Of a stretch of DNA of 64,000 nt, positions 46,601 to 57,880 are shown in pieces. The stretch spans positions 62,001-126,000 of the forward strand of contig NW_026942465.1 in the NCBI RefSeq assembly GCF_024139115.2, read 5' to 3'. Positions within the stretch are counted from its first letter, which is position 1. The number at the start of each line of letters is the position of its first letter. Made by a program: the position numbers and the translations under genes. The stretch comes from Armigeres subalbatus. Lineage: Eukaryota; Arthropoda; Insecta; Diptera; Culicidae. The notes beneath the pieces are model-generated. The model saw nothing but the letters and a program-made list of their open reading frames with translations. It did not search any database and was not told the origin of the DNA.

Positions 46601-48010
46601 AGCCTTTGAGAAGAGGCTTCCGGACCTCTTGAAAGGAGGTCTCGGGCCTTTTGAAAGGAGGCTTCCAGGCCTCTTGAAAGGAGGCTTCCGGGCCTCTTGA
46701 AAGGAGGCTTCGGGCCTCTTGAAAGGAGGCTTCTGGGCCTCTTGAAAGGAGGCTTCGGGCCTCTTGAAAGGAGGCTTCTGGCCTCTTGAAACGAGGCTTC
46801 CGGGCCTCTTGAAAGGAGGCTTCCAGGCCTCTTGAAAGGAGGCTTCCGGGCCTCTTGAAAGGAGGCTTCCGGGCATCTTGAAAGGAGGCTTCGGGGCCTC
46901 TTGAAAGGAGGCTTCGGAGCCTCTTGAAAGGAGGCTTCCGGGCCTCTTGAAAGGAGGCTTCCGGGCCTCTTGAAAGGAGGCTTCCGGGCCTCTTGAAAGG
47001 AGGCTTCCGGGCCTCTTGAAAGGAGGCTTCCTGGCCTCTTGAAAGGAGGCTTCCGGGCCTCTTGAAAGGAGGCTTCCGGGCCTCTTGAAAGGAGGCTTCC
47101 GGGCCTCTTGAAAGGAGGCTTCCGGGCCTCTTGAAAGGAGAAATTGGGGCCTCTTGAAAGGAGGCTTCCGGGCCTCTTGAAAGGAGGCTTCCGGGCCTCT
47201 TGAAAGGAGGCTTCCGGGCCTCTTGAAAGGAGGCTTCGGGCCTCTTGAAAGGAGGCTTCGGGCCTCTTGAAAGGAGGCTTCCGGGCCTCTTGAAAGGAGG
47301 CTTGGGCCTCTTGAAAGGAGGCTTCCGGGCCTCTTGAAAGGAGGCTTCCGGGCCTCTTGAAAGGAGGCTTCCTGGCCTCTTGAAAGGAGGCTTCCGGGCC
47401 TCTTGAAAGGAGGCTTCTGGCCTCTTGAAAGGAGGCTTCCGGGCCTCTTGAAAGGAGGCTTCCGGGCCTCTTGAAAGGAGGCCTGGGCCTCTTGAAAGGA
47501 GGCTTCCGGGCCTCTTGAAAGGAGGCTTGGGCCTCTTGAAAGGAGGCTTCCGGGCCTCTTGAAAGGAGGCTTCCGGGCCTCTTGAAAGGAGGCTTCCGGG
47601 CCTTTGAAAGGAGGCTTCCGGGCCTCTTGAAAGGAGGCTTCCGGGCCTCTTGAAAGGAGGCTTCCGGGCCTCTTGAAAGGAGTCTTCGGGCCTCTTGAAA
47701 GGAGGCTTCCGGGCCTCTTGAAAGGAGGCTTCCGGGCCTCTTGAAAGGAGGCTTCCGGGCCTCTTGAAAGGAGGCTTCCGGGCCTCTTGAAAGGAGGTTT
47801 CCGGGCCTCTTGCAAGGAGGCTTCCGGGCCTCTTGAAAGGAGGCTTCGAAGGCCTTGAAAGGAGGCTTCCGGGCCTCTTGAAAGGAGGCTTCCGGGCCTC
47901 TTGAAAGGAGGCTTCCGGGCCTCTTGAAAGGAGGCTTCCGGGCCTCTTGAAAGGAGGCTTGCGGGCCTCTTGAAAGGAGGCCTCCAGGCCTCTTGAGAGG
48001 AGGCTTCATA
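43690..48010 (+). repeat. 23-bp satellite array 3 (about 4.3 kb)
   Basis: About 185-190 units by length of GAGGCTTCCGGGCCTCTTG plus AAAG. The flanks (43690-44990 and 46620-48000) are uniform CCGGGCC-type units. The centre (45000-46610) has CCGAGCC, TCTGAGCC and shortened units, like the centre of array 1. Three units equal 69 bp, so a minus-strand frame gives a 23-residue period (PPFKRPGSLLSRGPEASFQE plus three residues). The unit has no stop on that strand, which yields frames of 411, 541, 655 and 1096 codons. These are not genes. Confidence 0.96.
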
Positions 48011-49734
48011 GACGCTAATAATGTTGTAGCCAGTACTGGAAAAGGTCCTGATCGTCATAAGACAGAAAGCCAAGCGCCTTCTTCTATTTCAGACGACCAA
48101 ATGAAAGAATCGTTGGTTCTTTGATCAATTTCGCATGAAAGGCAGTCATGAAAGGATGTTGTGCTTTATTTTGAAGTTAAAATTTTCAAATTATTTTAAT
48201 AGATATTTGCGAAGAATAGTGAAGTCTTACATATCCATTCGAAAGAATTCCGAGCTTTCTTTCATTCTAATTTTAGTTATCGTTCCTTGGAATCACAGGG
48301 TTTGACGAACTTTTCACGAATCTCAAGAAGCCTAGTATGATTATTTGAAATTAAAAATGTTCGTGAAAGAGCAACAAAACTCATTGTAACATCTTACATC
48401 ACAACATCTTACCGGACTTCATTCCACAAAATCTCAGAAACAGTATTGTTTTAGACATTTATTATTTTTTCAATCGGCATGAAAAAACTGTTCCTAATCT
48501 TCGTCTTAAGCATTTCTATCGCATGATATAACAAACGTTCGAAGTTAAAAAAAAATTATAAAAAAGATTCTTCTTGCTCTAGTGTTCCAAGGACAGAGAT
48601 GATTAATAGAATTCTCTGCAGCTACGCTCATATTTTACCAAAGAGCTAGATATGTGCAACACTTATTCAATGTAGTAAAAATTCTAGGGGCGCTAGCATA
48701 GTTCTAAATGGGGCCAAAGCCTTCCCTAGCCCTCCTATAGTTACACCAATGGGTCATCTGACTAAACAGATATATCGCTTTTACTCAATGTGTTGTACTT
48801 TTTACAAGTAGTGTAGGTCTTATGGAAGGTATGAATTTTCACTTCTATGAGATCTCAGTATCTCATACCCGATCTTTTATAGAAGTTTTTATTTTTTTAT
48901 TAATCTTTCAAAAATCCAGATTATGGAACTTTTCTGAAACTTTTGTCCGAATTGATCCAAGCTTGAAACACTCATTCTTTATCTTAAGGAGCTAAGGGAA
49001 GATCTTTGACGTAGGGTGAGGAAGAGGGGGAGGGAAATTGATAAGTTATCGATCAACTCAGTGAACCCCTGAATCCCTTGACCAATTTCAACCAAATTCG
49101 GAACAAATATTCTCTTTCTAAGGAAGACGATAAGGTGTCACAGAGGAATGGTAGGGAGGGCATATTTATGAAACAAACAGTTTTGTATAACTTTTTAACG
49201 CATGGGTCGATTTCAATTTGGAACATTGTTACCGAATTCGACAACAATGTACTAGTCAAACTATCCACTTGTACTAACTACACTAACGACAGTATAAACC
49301 AAGCACTGTGAGACTTCGCATGTAGTACAAAATGAGTAGAATCATTGCATAAGCAAACTTTTTTATGATTACTCTACTCTAAACGTGTAACGTCAACTAA
49401 CACTAAAAAAACGACGACTCGCATCTCTCGGGCGAGCTACCACAGCACAGAGGCAACCTGATATCCGGTGGCGAAGAAGAGGAGAAAAGGGAAGAGGAGA
49501 AGAAATCTGTTGGATCGGGGAGAGTCGTGTTTGATCAATCGTAGCAGATAGACGTACCTCATCGACGCTATCGACCATGTGAATCACGGAAAAATCTTTA
49601 CTCGCACTCGTTTGTCGTGCAAGACGAATAAATCCGGACAAGTCGCCAGCCGGGGAAATACCCGGAGTAGTGATCATCAAAGAAGACTCCCTCGGGAATT
49701 GTCCCGTCGTTCGTTATGAAGCAAAGTGTTCGAA
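48011..49734. other. Unassigned sequence
   Basis: AT-rich to about 49380, then GC-richer (49390-49730). The latter could be the start of the unit that bears the 91-bp array, for example a retroelement leader, but I see no long terminal repeat or primer site. Open frames lack domains. Confidence 0.4.
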
Positions 49735-50418
49735 CGAAGCAAAGTGTTTCAAATCCTTTTTGCATCCGGTCGGTCCACGCGGCCAGGTCCGTACAAGCTC
49801 CAGCTGCCGTCAAAACCCCAGCGAACGAAGCGAAGCGCCACAAGTCCTCTTCGCATTCGGTCGGTCTACGCTGCCAAGACCGAACTAGAGATGTCGTAAA
49901 ATTCCGATTAATCGATTAGTAACTAATCGATTACTCTCGATCCTCGTCGATTACTGAATCGATTAATCGTTGGATAGTAATCGATACAAAATTAATCGAT
50001 TATCACAACGATGAATCGATTAATCGAGGAAATCAATCCAATTGCGACATCCTTATGATGTCGTAAAATCCTGATTAATCGATTAGTAACTAATCGATTA
50101 CTCTCGATTATTGAATCGATTAATCGTTTGGTAATAATCGATTCTCACAACGATAAATCGATTAATCGAAGTAATCGATTAATTTGCGACATCTCTAGAC
50201 CGAACAAGCTCTAGCTGCCGTCAAAACCCCAGTGAACGAAGCAAAGCGTCACCAGTCCTCCTCGCATCCGGTCGGTCCACGCGGCCAAAATCGGACAAGC
50301 TCCAGCTGCCGCCGAAACCCCAGAAAACGAAGCAAAGCGTCACCAGTGTTCCTCGCATCCAGTCGGTCCACGCGGCCAAGACAGAACGAGCTCCAGCTGC
50401 AGTCGATACCCTAGACCG
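49735..50418 (+). repeat. 91-bp tandem repeat, four units, split by a MITE
   Basis: The motif CGAAGCAAAGCG recurs at 49735, 49826, 50237 and 50328. The step is 91 bp, and the 411-bp gap between the second and third equals 91 plus a 312-bp MITE plus its 8-bp duplication. Each unit has CATCCGGTCGGTCCACGCGG and AGCTCCAGCTGCCGTC. 91 is not a multiple of three, so the overlapping open frames are unlikely to be a repeat protein. Confidence 0.88.
49886..50197. mobile_element. hAT-type MITE (312 bp) with internal duplication
   Basis: Starts TAGAGATGTCG and ends CGACATCTCTA, with exact GACCGAAC on both sides (49878-49885 and 50198-50205). The inside is two diverged copies of a block of about 150 bp packed with ATTAATCGATTA motifs, separated by an ATGATGTCGTAAAAT junction near 50055. 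The 8-bp duplication supports hAT-driven mobility. Confidence 0.92.
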
Positions 50419-51410
50419 GTCAGCTATTCAGGCCAATTCGAAGTCACCCGACAGAGTCTTCATGCCGTCGAGGCGACATCTCCCCAAACTGTGTAAGGTA
50501 TGTTGGGAGTACGTTCTCCGCATGACACCGAAAGGGCCCCAACTTCTCCGATCGGCCGCAACCTAAACTAACCCTAACTAAGATTACAAAAACAAAAGTA
50601 AAATGTATCTCACTGTTCTTTTTTATTGGAAGTAGTCCTAAGCATGCAAATGCTTGATCCTGACAAGTATAGTCCACTTCGTTTCGTCCGTGTGTTCCCT
50701 AAATCAGGTTGATTGCCGACCCTAAGACCTATCCTACGAGGTGAGCTAGTTTGGGACGTGAGGACGTCCACTCCCCAGACGTGTGGACGTCATCGAGAGT
50801 TACAACATGTATTTTCTATCCGAAGGGAACAATTATAGAAATGTGGTGGTATTTATGAACCCATCTACTAAATATATTTTTCACAATAAAATTGCACCAA
50901 TTCATAGATTTTTGGTGCAATTTAATTGTGAAAAATATATTTAGTTTTTAAATTGGAATAAAAATTAACTAAAAAATGTTCAAAGCAGAAACTATTAGTT
51001 TCAATAAAAAAGATATATTAAAAATAAAGCAAAACAGAAGCGACAATGTGTTACTTAAGTCTTCCTGACCGTCGTGATCTGATCCAAACGCGATTTAGAT
51101 ATGATACATCGACTACTGACCATTGAACGGACAACGTTGTGACATCGGCTCTAAGCTATCTGTCGTAATCCAAACACGATTCGGACACGCGATTGCATGT
51201 TAAGAGTATGAAAACATCGCATTTTATTCAATGTGGTTAGATTTCCATCTGCGACGATTACGCAAAATATTTCGCCCGAAGAGATATATAACGATATCTA
51301 CATTGAAGCAAACTAGATCCAAAGATCTGATATTCCTTTTTTTATTTTCCCATTTCAGGTACGACACTCGAAGATACAACTAAACAGAATCGAAAGATGA
51401 CAACCGCTTC
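50419..51410. other. Unassigned sequence with one perfect-looking hairpin
   Basis: The only structured part is the hairpin at 50868-50944, listed separately. No gene is supported. Confidence 0.4.
50868..50944. repeat. 33-bp-stem hairpin with 11-base loop
   Basis: Arms 50868-50900 and 50912-50944 are reverse complements with a single mismatch. They contain ATTGCACCAA and TTGGTGCAAT next to the loop. It could be a tiny palindromic element or a small-RNA-type hairpin. The perfect pairing argues against a conserved microRNA precursor. Confidence 0.8.
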
Positions 51411-51702
51411 TTCTTCTTCTTCTTATTGGCATTACATCCCCACACTGGGACAGAGCCGCCTCGCAGCTTAGTGTTCATTAAGCACTTCCACAGTTATTAA
51501 CTGCGAGGTTTCTAAGCCAGGTTACCATTTTTGCATTCGTATATCATGAGGCTAGCACGATGATACGTTTATGCCCAGGGAAGTCGAGACAATTTCCAAT
51601 CCGAAAATTGCCTAGACCGGCACCGGGAATCGAACCCAGCCACCCTCAGCATGGTCTTGCTTTGTAGCCGCGCGTCTTACCGCACGGCTAAGGAGGGCCC
51701 CC
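51411..51702 (-). mobile_element. Feilai-type tRNA-related SINE, copy 3 (full length)
   Basis: The minus strand starts GGGCCCTCCTTAGCCGTGCG, has a perfect B box GGTTCGATTCC (51626-51636) and ends in a run of AAG. It is the most complete of the three copies. CCGCTTC occurs on both sides, but on the right it is six bases away, so the target duplication is uncertain. Confidence 0.9.
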
Positions 51703-54700
51703 CCTCCGCCGCTTCCTGCTCTATAAAACTCGAAAACTGCTTTATAAAACTCGAAAACTCGTCGTTTGGCCATTCAAGTGTTCCCTCGGACAATGAATGT
51801 TCACCGGCGTTCGATCAACGGTCTCCGCATCGCCGCCGAGTGGCTTGCGAACCAATGTAGCCGGGGTTGCTTTAACGATTGGCAGAGCACGACGGTCCTC
51901 TCTACTCTAACTCTTTGGGTCCCACTGGAATCGGCATCGCTTAATCCCCTTGTAAACTGTCCGCTCATCCGTATAAATTGATCACTTTATTCATTGTCAC
52001 ATTACGGCTAAATTACCCATAATCCGTAGTTTTCCTTGTCGTCAGCTGCCGCGTCGCATTCTCATGGACTTAGGGTGTGACAATTTCCTGTTCAAATGGC
52101 GGAATTGACTATTTTTCCAAGTAGAAACTATCAATCAAATGAACGGCTTTGTTTACGTTATGATGGCATCGCTCCTTGAAAAAATCTATTATTTCTGTAG
52201 CAATCATTGATTCTAAATGTGTCTATAAGGCCCGACATAAACCTAACATTTAGCTTCACCCTACTGTTTAATAGACTATGCAATTTTGTACGTGCAAACA
52301 AATATGCAATGGACTTCCCCGCTGTTCTTCTTTGCGATTAGTAACTAGGATAGCTGAATTAATGAACAAGTGGAAATTAAGTATTGAACCGTTTCAAGAC
52401 CGTAAGAATAGAAAGACCTGGCGGGCACAACGGAACCAAATGAATCCATTGGTCCTTGAATATGGTCCCGTATGGGAATGCACGCGCATAAACGCAGTTG
52501 CACTGATCCATTATATGCAAATCATCGCACATTATGCGCACAGTTTTGTTACCCATTGAAATCTTTTATTAAGTCTTGAACCGGTAGCCTGCGCCACCGC
52601 TTCCGCAACCGTTTGGCTTTATGATTCGCTCAAAAACCAAAATTCAATGGTTTTAGTTTGTTTTCTCATTTTTCTTTCTTACCGTGCGGCTTTCAAAAGT
52701 TGCATTACCTGCCGTTGTTGGGCAGCTTTTGTTAATCTGTTCTTCGGTTGGAGGCTGGATCCTTTGATCCATTCAAATCTGCATACCGCGTGGCTGTATG
52801 ATGCAGCGCAGCCCCTTCAAGATTGCCATGCACAGCGCGTCGTTTGCGAAGATTCGAAAATGAGCACAGACAAAACCAGTAGCAGCCGATCTTGGGTGTT
52901 CGAAAACAGTTGAAGAGGATTGGAAATTTGCATCCGCTTCTTATTGAAGACAAACCATTGACTGATGGTTTTGATTTCACGAAGTGATTGTTTGAATCAG
53001 AAATTAAACCAATGAAACAAAACTAATTTATTGGTAAATTAAAATTTCGTAAGTTTTGAAACATTTTTATAAAATATGTTCTCATTGATTCAATTCAAGT
53101 AAACCAACGAATTCGATTTTCTCATAATAGCGCTTATATGTATCATAAAAGAACTTTAAAAAATATTCAAATCCATTCGCATTGATGCAACAAAAAGTCC
53201 GCCACCAGAAAATTCTTGTGATCGACATTAAAAATTAAACATTGACATAACATGCATAGAACAAGTGAACAAACAACCTGCCCAAGTTGTAATGAGCGAT
53301 TCCGACTGTCATCGACCGGCCGCTTCCCCGCTGTTCGGCTCGCCAATTCTGTGAGGAGAGGACACTTCGATGGCTGATGGGACCATCATCGCGGCACTAA
53401 ATTTTTACGATTATTGCCAACTGACCTAGGTTGGTCTCCGCAAGTTACGGGCGTTCGTTCTTCGTAGGAGACGTAGCTTTGAACCGTCTGTCCGCTTCGT
53501 CGCAGGCTGGTGGGTTTTCAACATCAGCGATGATGAGACTCGTCACTTGACTTATGGCCTTTCGATTCGATCAAATGACTGCCGGTTCTGCCTCGGTTGG
53601 AAATTTCGCTCGCAGTGGGTTTGCAACCCCAGCTTCCTTTCCTTTTGTATGAAATGCCAAATGTGCATGGAAATACTGAAAAACAGCCAACCGTGACTTT
53701 AATATCCCTTCATGAGGTCGGGGACCGAAGCTTTGCCCGGAGAATCCTCTTTAGGGAACCACGCGACTCTAAGCCAGATTTACACCGCCAATTACTTGTG
53801 GCATGTCCCGTGAAGATCGTTCAAATTTATGTCTCAATTGCGCTACTCTGCAACTCGGACAGAAACTGGTAAGTGCACTGACCTTGCGCCCAGAATCCAC
53901 AACAGCACGAACCCAAAAATGGCAAGCGACATCCCAAGATCTCTCTGTGTGACTCACCAAGTGCGCTCTTCAATCGGCACTGTGCCAACTGGTGGCGGAA
54001 GCAAGGAAGGAATCTCGGAAATTTAATTTCCCGTAACGACCACACGAAAATCGAAAAGCGGAATGCTGTGGCGATGACTTCGACATGACGACGCGACAGC
54101 GAAAGGTGATCCATCTTGGGTGCGAAAATAAAGTCGGCCCCCACGAAATGCAACCATCACCAGCGCCAAGTCACCAGCATCAGACTACGACGCGACGTAA
54201 AGGACAGACGGTGCAACTTTGTATCGATCCGGAATTTTATTAGCGAAGGTTTTTAAGCATTTTTTCGTTCTGGTTTGTGCGCGGTTGTTTTATGGCTGTG
54301 CAGTGCAGTCCTCGGCACGGAATGGCATTCTTGCTGTGAATTTATTATTGGCGATTAATAATCAATTCTGTTCCTGGTACTTGCGGAACTTGTTTCAAGC
54401 CAAATGTTGGTAAATGATAGTAGAACAAGGAATGAATTCCGAAACAAAAGTGTATTGGATATTTAAACCATACAAGCATATAAACATACTTTAGCTCAGC
54501 ACAAAGCCGCAAATCTGATTGTCCGTTTGATTTAATTACTGCAAAACCTCTTTTAACGCTCAATAGTTGAAAAAAAAAACTTCCTCTTTTAACGTTTCAG
54601 ATTCGAAAAAACGCTCCTTCTCTAAAAGCGTAGGGAAGTTTCAAGCATTTACATGGAGCAAAATTTAATCGGTGTCAGAGGTTTTTTTGTTGATGAGCTA

Positions 54701-54794
54701 GGTACTTCTGATTATTTAGAAACATAATTTATGCTGGTATATAATATACCATATGATATAACATAATAATAGTAATACCTCACTTACCTGCTCT
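51703..54794. other. Unassigned, possibly single-copy sequence
   Basis: GC-richer blocks at 51710-51960, 52560-52900 and 53280-54220 alternate with AT-rich DNA. Open frames of up to 108 codons overlap on both strands and show no domain. This is the longest stretch without recognisable repeats, so it is the best place to look for host regulatory sequence or non-coding exons. Confidence 0.4.
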
Positions 54795-55310
54795 CATGGG
54801 TTCTAGGTAGTCTAGGGGCTCTACAGAGTCAAGATCTGCAGATCATCCCCCGTAGCGGAGGCAGTTATTGAAGAATTAACAAGTTGTGTGACTCTATATT
54901 TTGCCTGAGTCTGCATTCCAAGTAGTTCTTGTTGGTGTCTAGGGCTCTACATAGTCTACGAACTACATATACTCAAGATCTACCGATCAACCACCGTTGT
55001 TTGGCTCAATATCGGTATAACTTTGCATTTCAGGTAGATTTTTGTTGTTGTTGCTAAAGGTTTTAGATAGTCTACAAACTCAAAAGAGTCTGATCTCAAG
55101 ATCAAACCCCGTTACGAATGCAGTGAAGTGCAGTGAAGAATTAACAAGTTATAAATTTTTGTTATTATCATGGGTCTAAGGTAGTCTGCGAACTCCATAA
55201 AGTAAAGATCTGTAGATCAATCTCAATAACTAAGGTAGTTATCGAAGGATTAACAAGTTGTGTGATCTCATCTTGGTATAGGTTTGCATTCCAAGTAGTT
55301 TTTATATTTT
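54795..55310 (+). repeat. Degenerate tandem repeat of 114-144 bp
   Basis: TAGTCT within a GG(G)TCTAxGTAGTCTxxGxACTC block recurs at 54808, 54952, 55068 and 55182. Each is followed by an AAGATCTxxAGATCA block, and most units then have AATTAACAAGTT and GCATTCCAAGTAG. Units vary between 114 and 144 bp. Confidence 0.75.
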
Positions 55311-55734
55311 ATTTACCACAAAGGTCATGTCCCTTTTTTTGTAACAGTTGAACAGATGTATGGTAAGTGGTTACACAGGTAGGTCTTTTAGTTTTACTCC
55401 AGGGTTTTTTATGACCATGAAAATATGACGTGATGGATGCATTCTATTCTATGTACCTTAAAGGGCAAATACCATACCAGATATTTCTTGGATGGCCATG
55501 AACATTCTATCCTATGTATCACTAAACATAGGTCCAAGCTCCAGGAATTTCTCGAAAAACTTTAAATTCTTAAAAATCAGGATGGTAGGTCGTTTGGAGG
55601 TTCACGAGGTTCTGGGATGACACAGATTACTTGAAAATAGAGAAGCTCTGCTTGTTATGTATTCATATATCAAGATGGATCTATACTGCTTATCATGGCA
55701 TATCAGTCCCAACCTTGCTGGATTCACTATTCAT
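55311..55734. other. AT-rich sequence, nothing recognised
   Basis: No supported gene or repeat. It lies between the tandem repeat and the RTE-like fragment F. Confidence 0.5.
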
Positions 55735-56020
55735 ATGGGCAATGTTGAACAACAGGCACGAAAGTCCATCACCTTGTCTTAGTCCCCGGCGCGATTCGAA
55801 CGAACTGGAGTGTTCGCCCGAAATCTTCACACAGTTTTGCACACCATCCATCGTTGCTTTGATCAGTCTGGTAAGCTTCCCAGGGAAGCTGTTCTCGTCC
55901 ATAATTTTCCATAGCTCTACGCGGTCTATACTGTCGTATGCCGCCTTGAAATCAACGAACAGATGGTGCGTTGGGACCTGGTATTCACGGCATTTTTGAA
56001 GGATTTGCCGTACAGTAAAT
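55735..56020 (-). pseudogene. RTE-like RT core fragment F
   Basis: The minus strand encodes FTVRQILQKCREYQVPTHH, FVDFKAAYDSID, TRLIKATMDG and RRGLRQGDGLSCLLFNI in one frame, covering the RT core between the fingers and palm but ending before the FADD box. Sequence differs from the corresponding part of copy B (for instance KIMDENSFPGKL against QLMHEHGFPDKL), so it is a separate family, possibly that of copy A. Both ends are lost, and the open frame (55693-56181) includes unrelated sequence at both sides. Confidence 0.85.
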
Positions 56021-56920
56021 GCTGATATTTGCATACCAATGGAAGCCATTAGGCATAAGCTAATAACTTGTGAAGAAATTCGATTTACTTTATCTATCAG
56101 AATTTCAGAATCATAATTTTGTGAGGCGTTGATTTTATGCTCTTTAAAAAAGGTATTTGAATGACGACACCACATAAACACGGAAAAATATGAACTAATG
56201 GCGTTATGATCGAATATAATATTTACTAAGTAGATGGCGATAAAATTACATTATATATCAGTCGTTCTCAACATTTCCTTTCTGTTCACATGTAAAAGTG
56301 GGTTATCGTTTTTAATTTTGCTTCTACGAAACCAACCCTTGTAATTCGATTAAATTGTAGAATTATTATTTCGGGGTTCTTACGAATGTACGTACGAAGG
56401 TTTACGTACTTCGACTTAGCCATTAGCCTTAGTGTTAATCTCGATAACACTTATTATTTTCCTGTTAAAGGCAGTAAACTTCATGTTGTTTCGATTTACG
56501 TAATTGTAAAACGAATGCATATTTTCGATGAAGCGATATTTTCAACACTTCCGAAAAAAGGTAACAAAAGAGATGCTTAGTGTTCCCGAAAAATGCAATA
56601 GTTCCTAAAACTTTTAGTCCTCTGATGTGAACCCATTGTGAAGGAAGTTGGGTTCGATTCCCGGTCCGATACAGAAATTTTCCTCGCAATGCAAAACCAA
56701 CAACTTGGTTTTGATACATCGCAGTTTGCCAACGAAGAAGAAAAATGACTTTTAATATTCCGAGAGGATTTCGAACCTTTTATTAATTTTGGGATTTGAA
56801 TCAAGAAAAAGAGATTACAATATTGCGATGTGCATTCAGGTCTTTCATAGCTTCCAGTACCAGATTGTATGGTACGAAGCACTAATTCAACCGCTTGTTT
56901 GAGGTGGCATTTCTTGGGGA
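56021..56920. other. Unassigned sequence with isolated hAT-type end and Pol III B-box-like motif
   Basis: A CAGTCGTTCTCAAC hAT-like terminus lies at 56262-56276. A GGTTCGATTCC motif at 56651-56661 is a perfect B box, but no convincing A box precedes it, so it may be a SINE remnant. No gene is supported. Confidence 0.4.
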
Positions 56921-57475
56921 AACCCATTTGGCCGAATATGATATTTGGCCGAATAAGACAATTGGTCGAACAGGACATTTGGTCGAACACGAATATAGCA
57001 TTTGGCCGAACAGACCATTAGGCCGAAAGTCATTTGGCCGAATAGGACATTTGGCTGAATAGGACATTTGGTCGAACAGGATATTTGACCGAATAGGACT
57101 TTTGACCGAATAGGACAATTAGCCGAATAGGACATATGGCCCAACATACCATTTGGATTATTCGGTCATTTGACCAAACATGTCATGCTATTCGGCCAAA
57201 TGTCCTGTTCAGCCAAATGACCTTTTCGATCAAATAACCTATTAGGTCAAATGTCCTATTCGGCCAAATGTCCTATTCGGCCAAATGTCCTATTCGGTCA
57301 AAAGTCCTATTCGGTCAAATGTCCTATTCGACCAAATGTCCTATTCAGACAAATGTCCTATTCGGCCAAATGCTTTTGGGGTAACGGTCGGTTCGGCCAA
57401 ATGCTATATTCGGCCACACAACTTTAGGCCTAGTGGCCTTCAGCCAAATGACATACGCCCGAACGGTACAGGTTT
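56921..57475. repeat. 18-bp repeat in two opposed arms
   Basis: The left arm (56926-57165) consists of ATTTGGCCGAATAGGACA units. The right arm (57177-57475) consists of the complement, TGTCCTATTCGGCCAAAT. The switch is near 57170. Arms are composed of tandem repeats, like the ends of foldback elements. Open frames rich in SYSVKSPIRSN-type repeats are by-products of the 18-bp period. Confidence 0.9.
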
Positions 57476-57717
57476 TTGTTGTTTTCGCGGAATTGGGTAA
57501 AATGGATATATGCAGATTATCAAACAAATGATTCAATTATGTAACGGACTTTTCGGGTTTTCAATTTCATTTTCCTTTACTTTTTTGTAAAAAGTGTATG
57601 GCAATGATAGACATTCTCCCCCTAAACCCTTACCTAGTTAGTGTATGGCCTCCATGATCTCTAGGGCTGTTATAGAATTTTTGAAAACGACATCATTATG
57701 GCAAAAGTGTGATAGTT
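57476..57717. other. Unassigned sequence
   Basis: Short AT-rich stretch between two inverted structures, with no feature seen. Confidence 0.4.
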
Positions 57718-57718
57718 T

Positions 57719-57874
57719 CCAGAGTCTATTATATATAGAGTTGCTCAAAGAGTGAAGCCAAAACTACCTATTGAAAGTCAACCTATCGAGCAAAGAAAAT
57801 TAATGCTTGTTGGTAAGGCGGAAGTATTGTTATCGCCTAATGATTATTATGGCGAATTAAAACGCAAGAATTGA
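57719..57874 (+). pseudogene. C-terminal fragment of an unidentified conserved protein, copy 1
   Basis: An uninterrupted frame from 57719 to TGA at 57872-57874 encodes 51 residues: PESIIYRVAQRVKPKLPIES, then further residues including LVGKAEVLLSP and DYYGELKR, ending KN. The minus strand at 58683-58850 encodes a homologous peptide ending at the same point. Agreement between the copies in one frame, including the stop, argues that the block was once coding. No family is recognised. It may be the end of a transposon protein or a captured host gene. A MITE starts six bases after the stop. Confidence 0.5.
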
Positions 57875-57880
57875 AATGTA

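Noticed and set aside
43551..48073. Open frames of 411, 541, 655 and 1096 codons as Ser/Arg/Pro-rich proteins
   Set aside because: They are translations of a 23-bp satellite without stops on that strand. Overlapping frames say the same thing in different registers.
49735..50418. CRISPR-like array
   Set aside because: The 91-bp units are continuous without unique spacers, and the sequence is clearly eukaryotic.
49390..50830. LTR retrotransposon with solo LTR
   Set aside because: GC-rich leader-like sequence and a tandem repeat are present, but no paired long terminal repeats, primer-binding site or gag/pol were found.
53280..54220. Host coding exon
   Set aside because: Overlapping open frames on both strands are short, without domain or consistent splice signals.
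56577..57147. Cys/Ser-rich repeat proteins
   Set aside because: Translation of the 18-bp array, whose period is a multiple of three.
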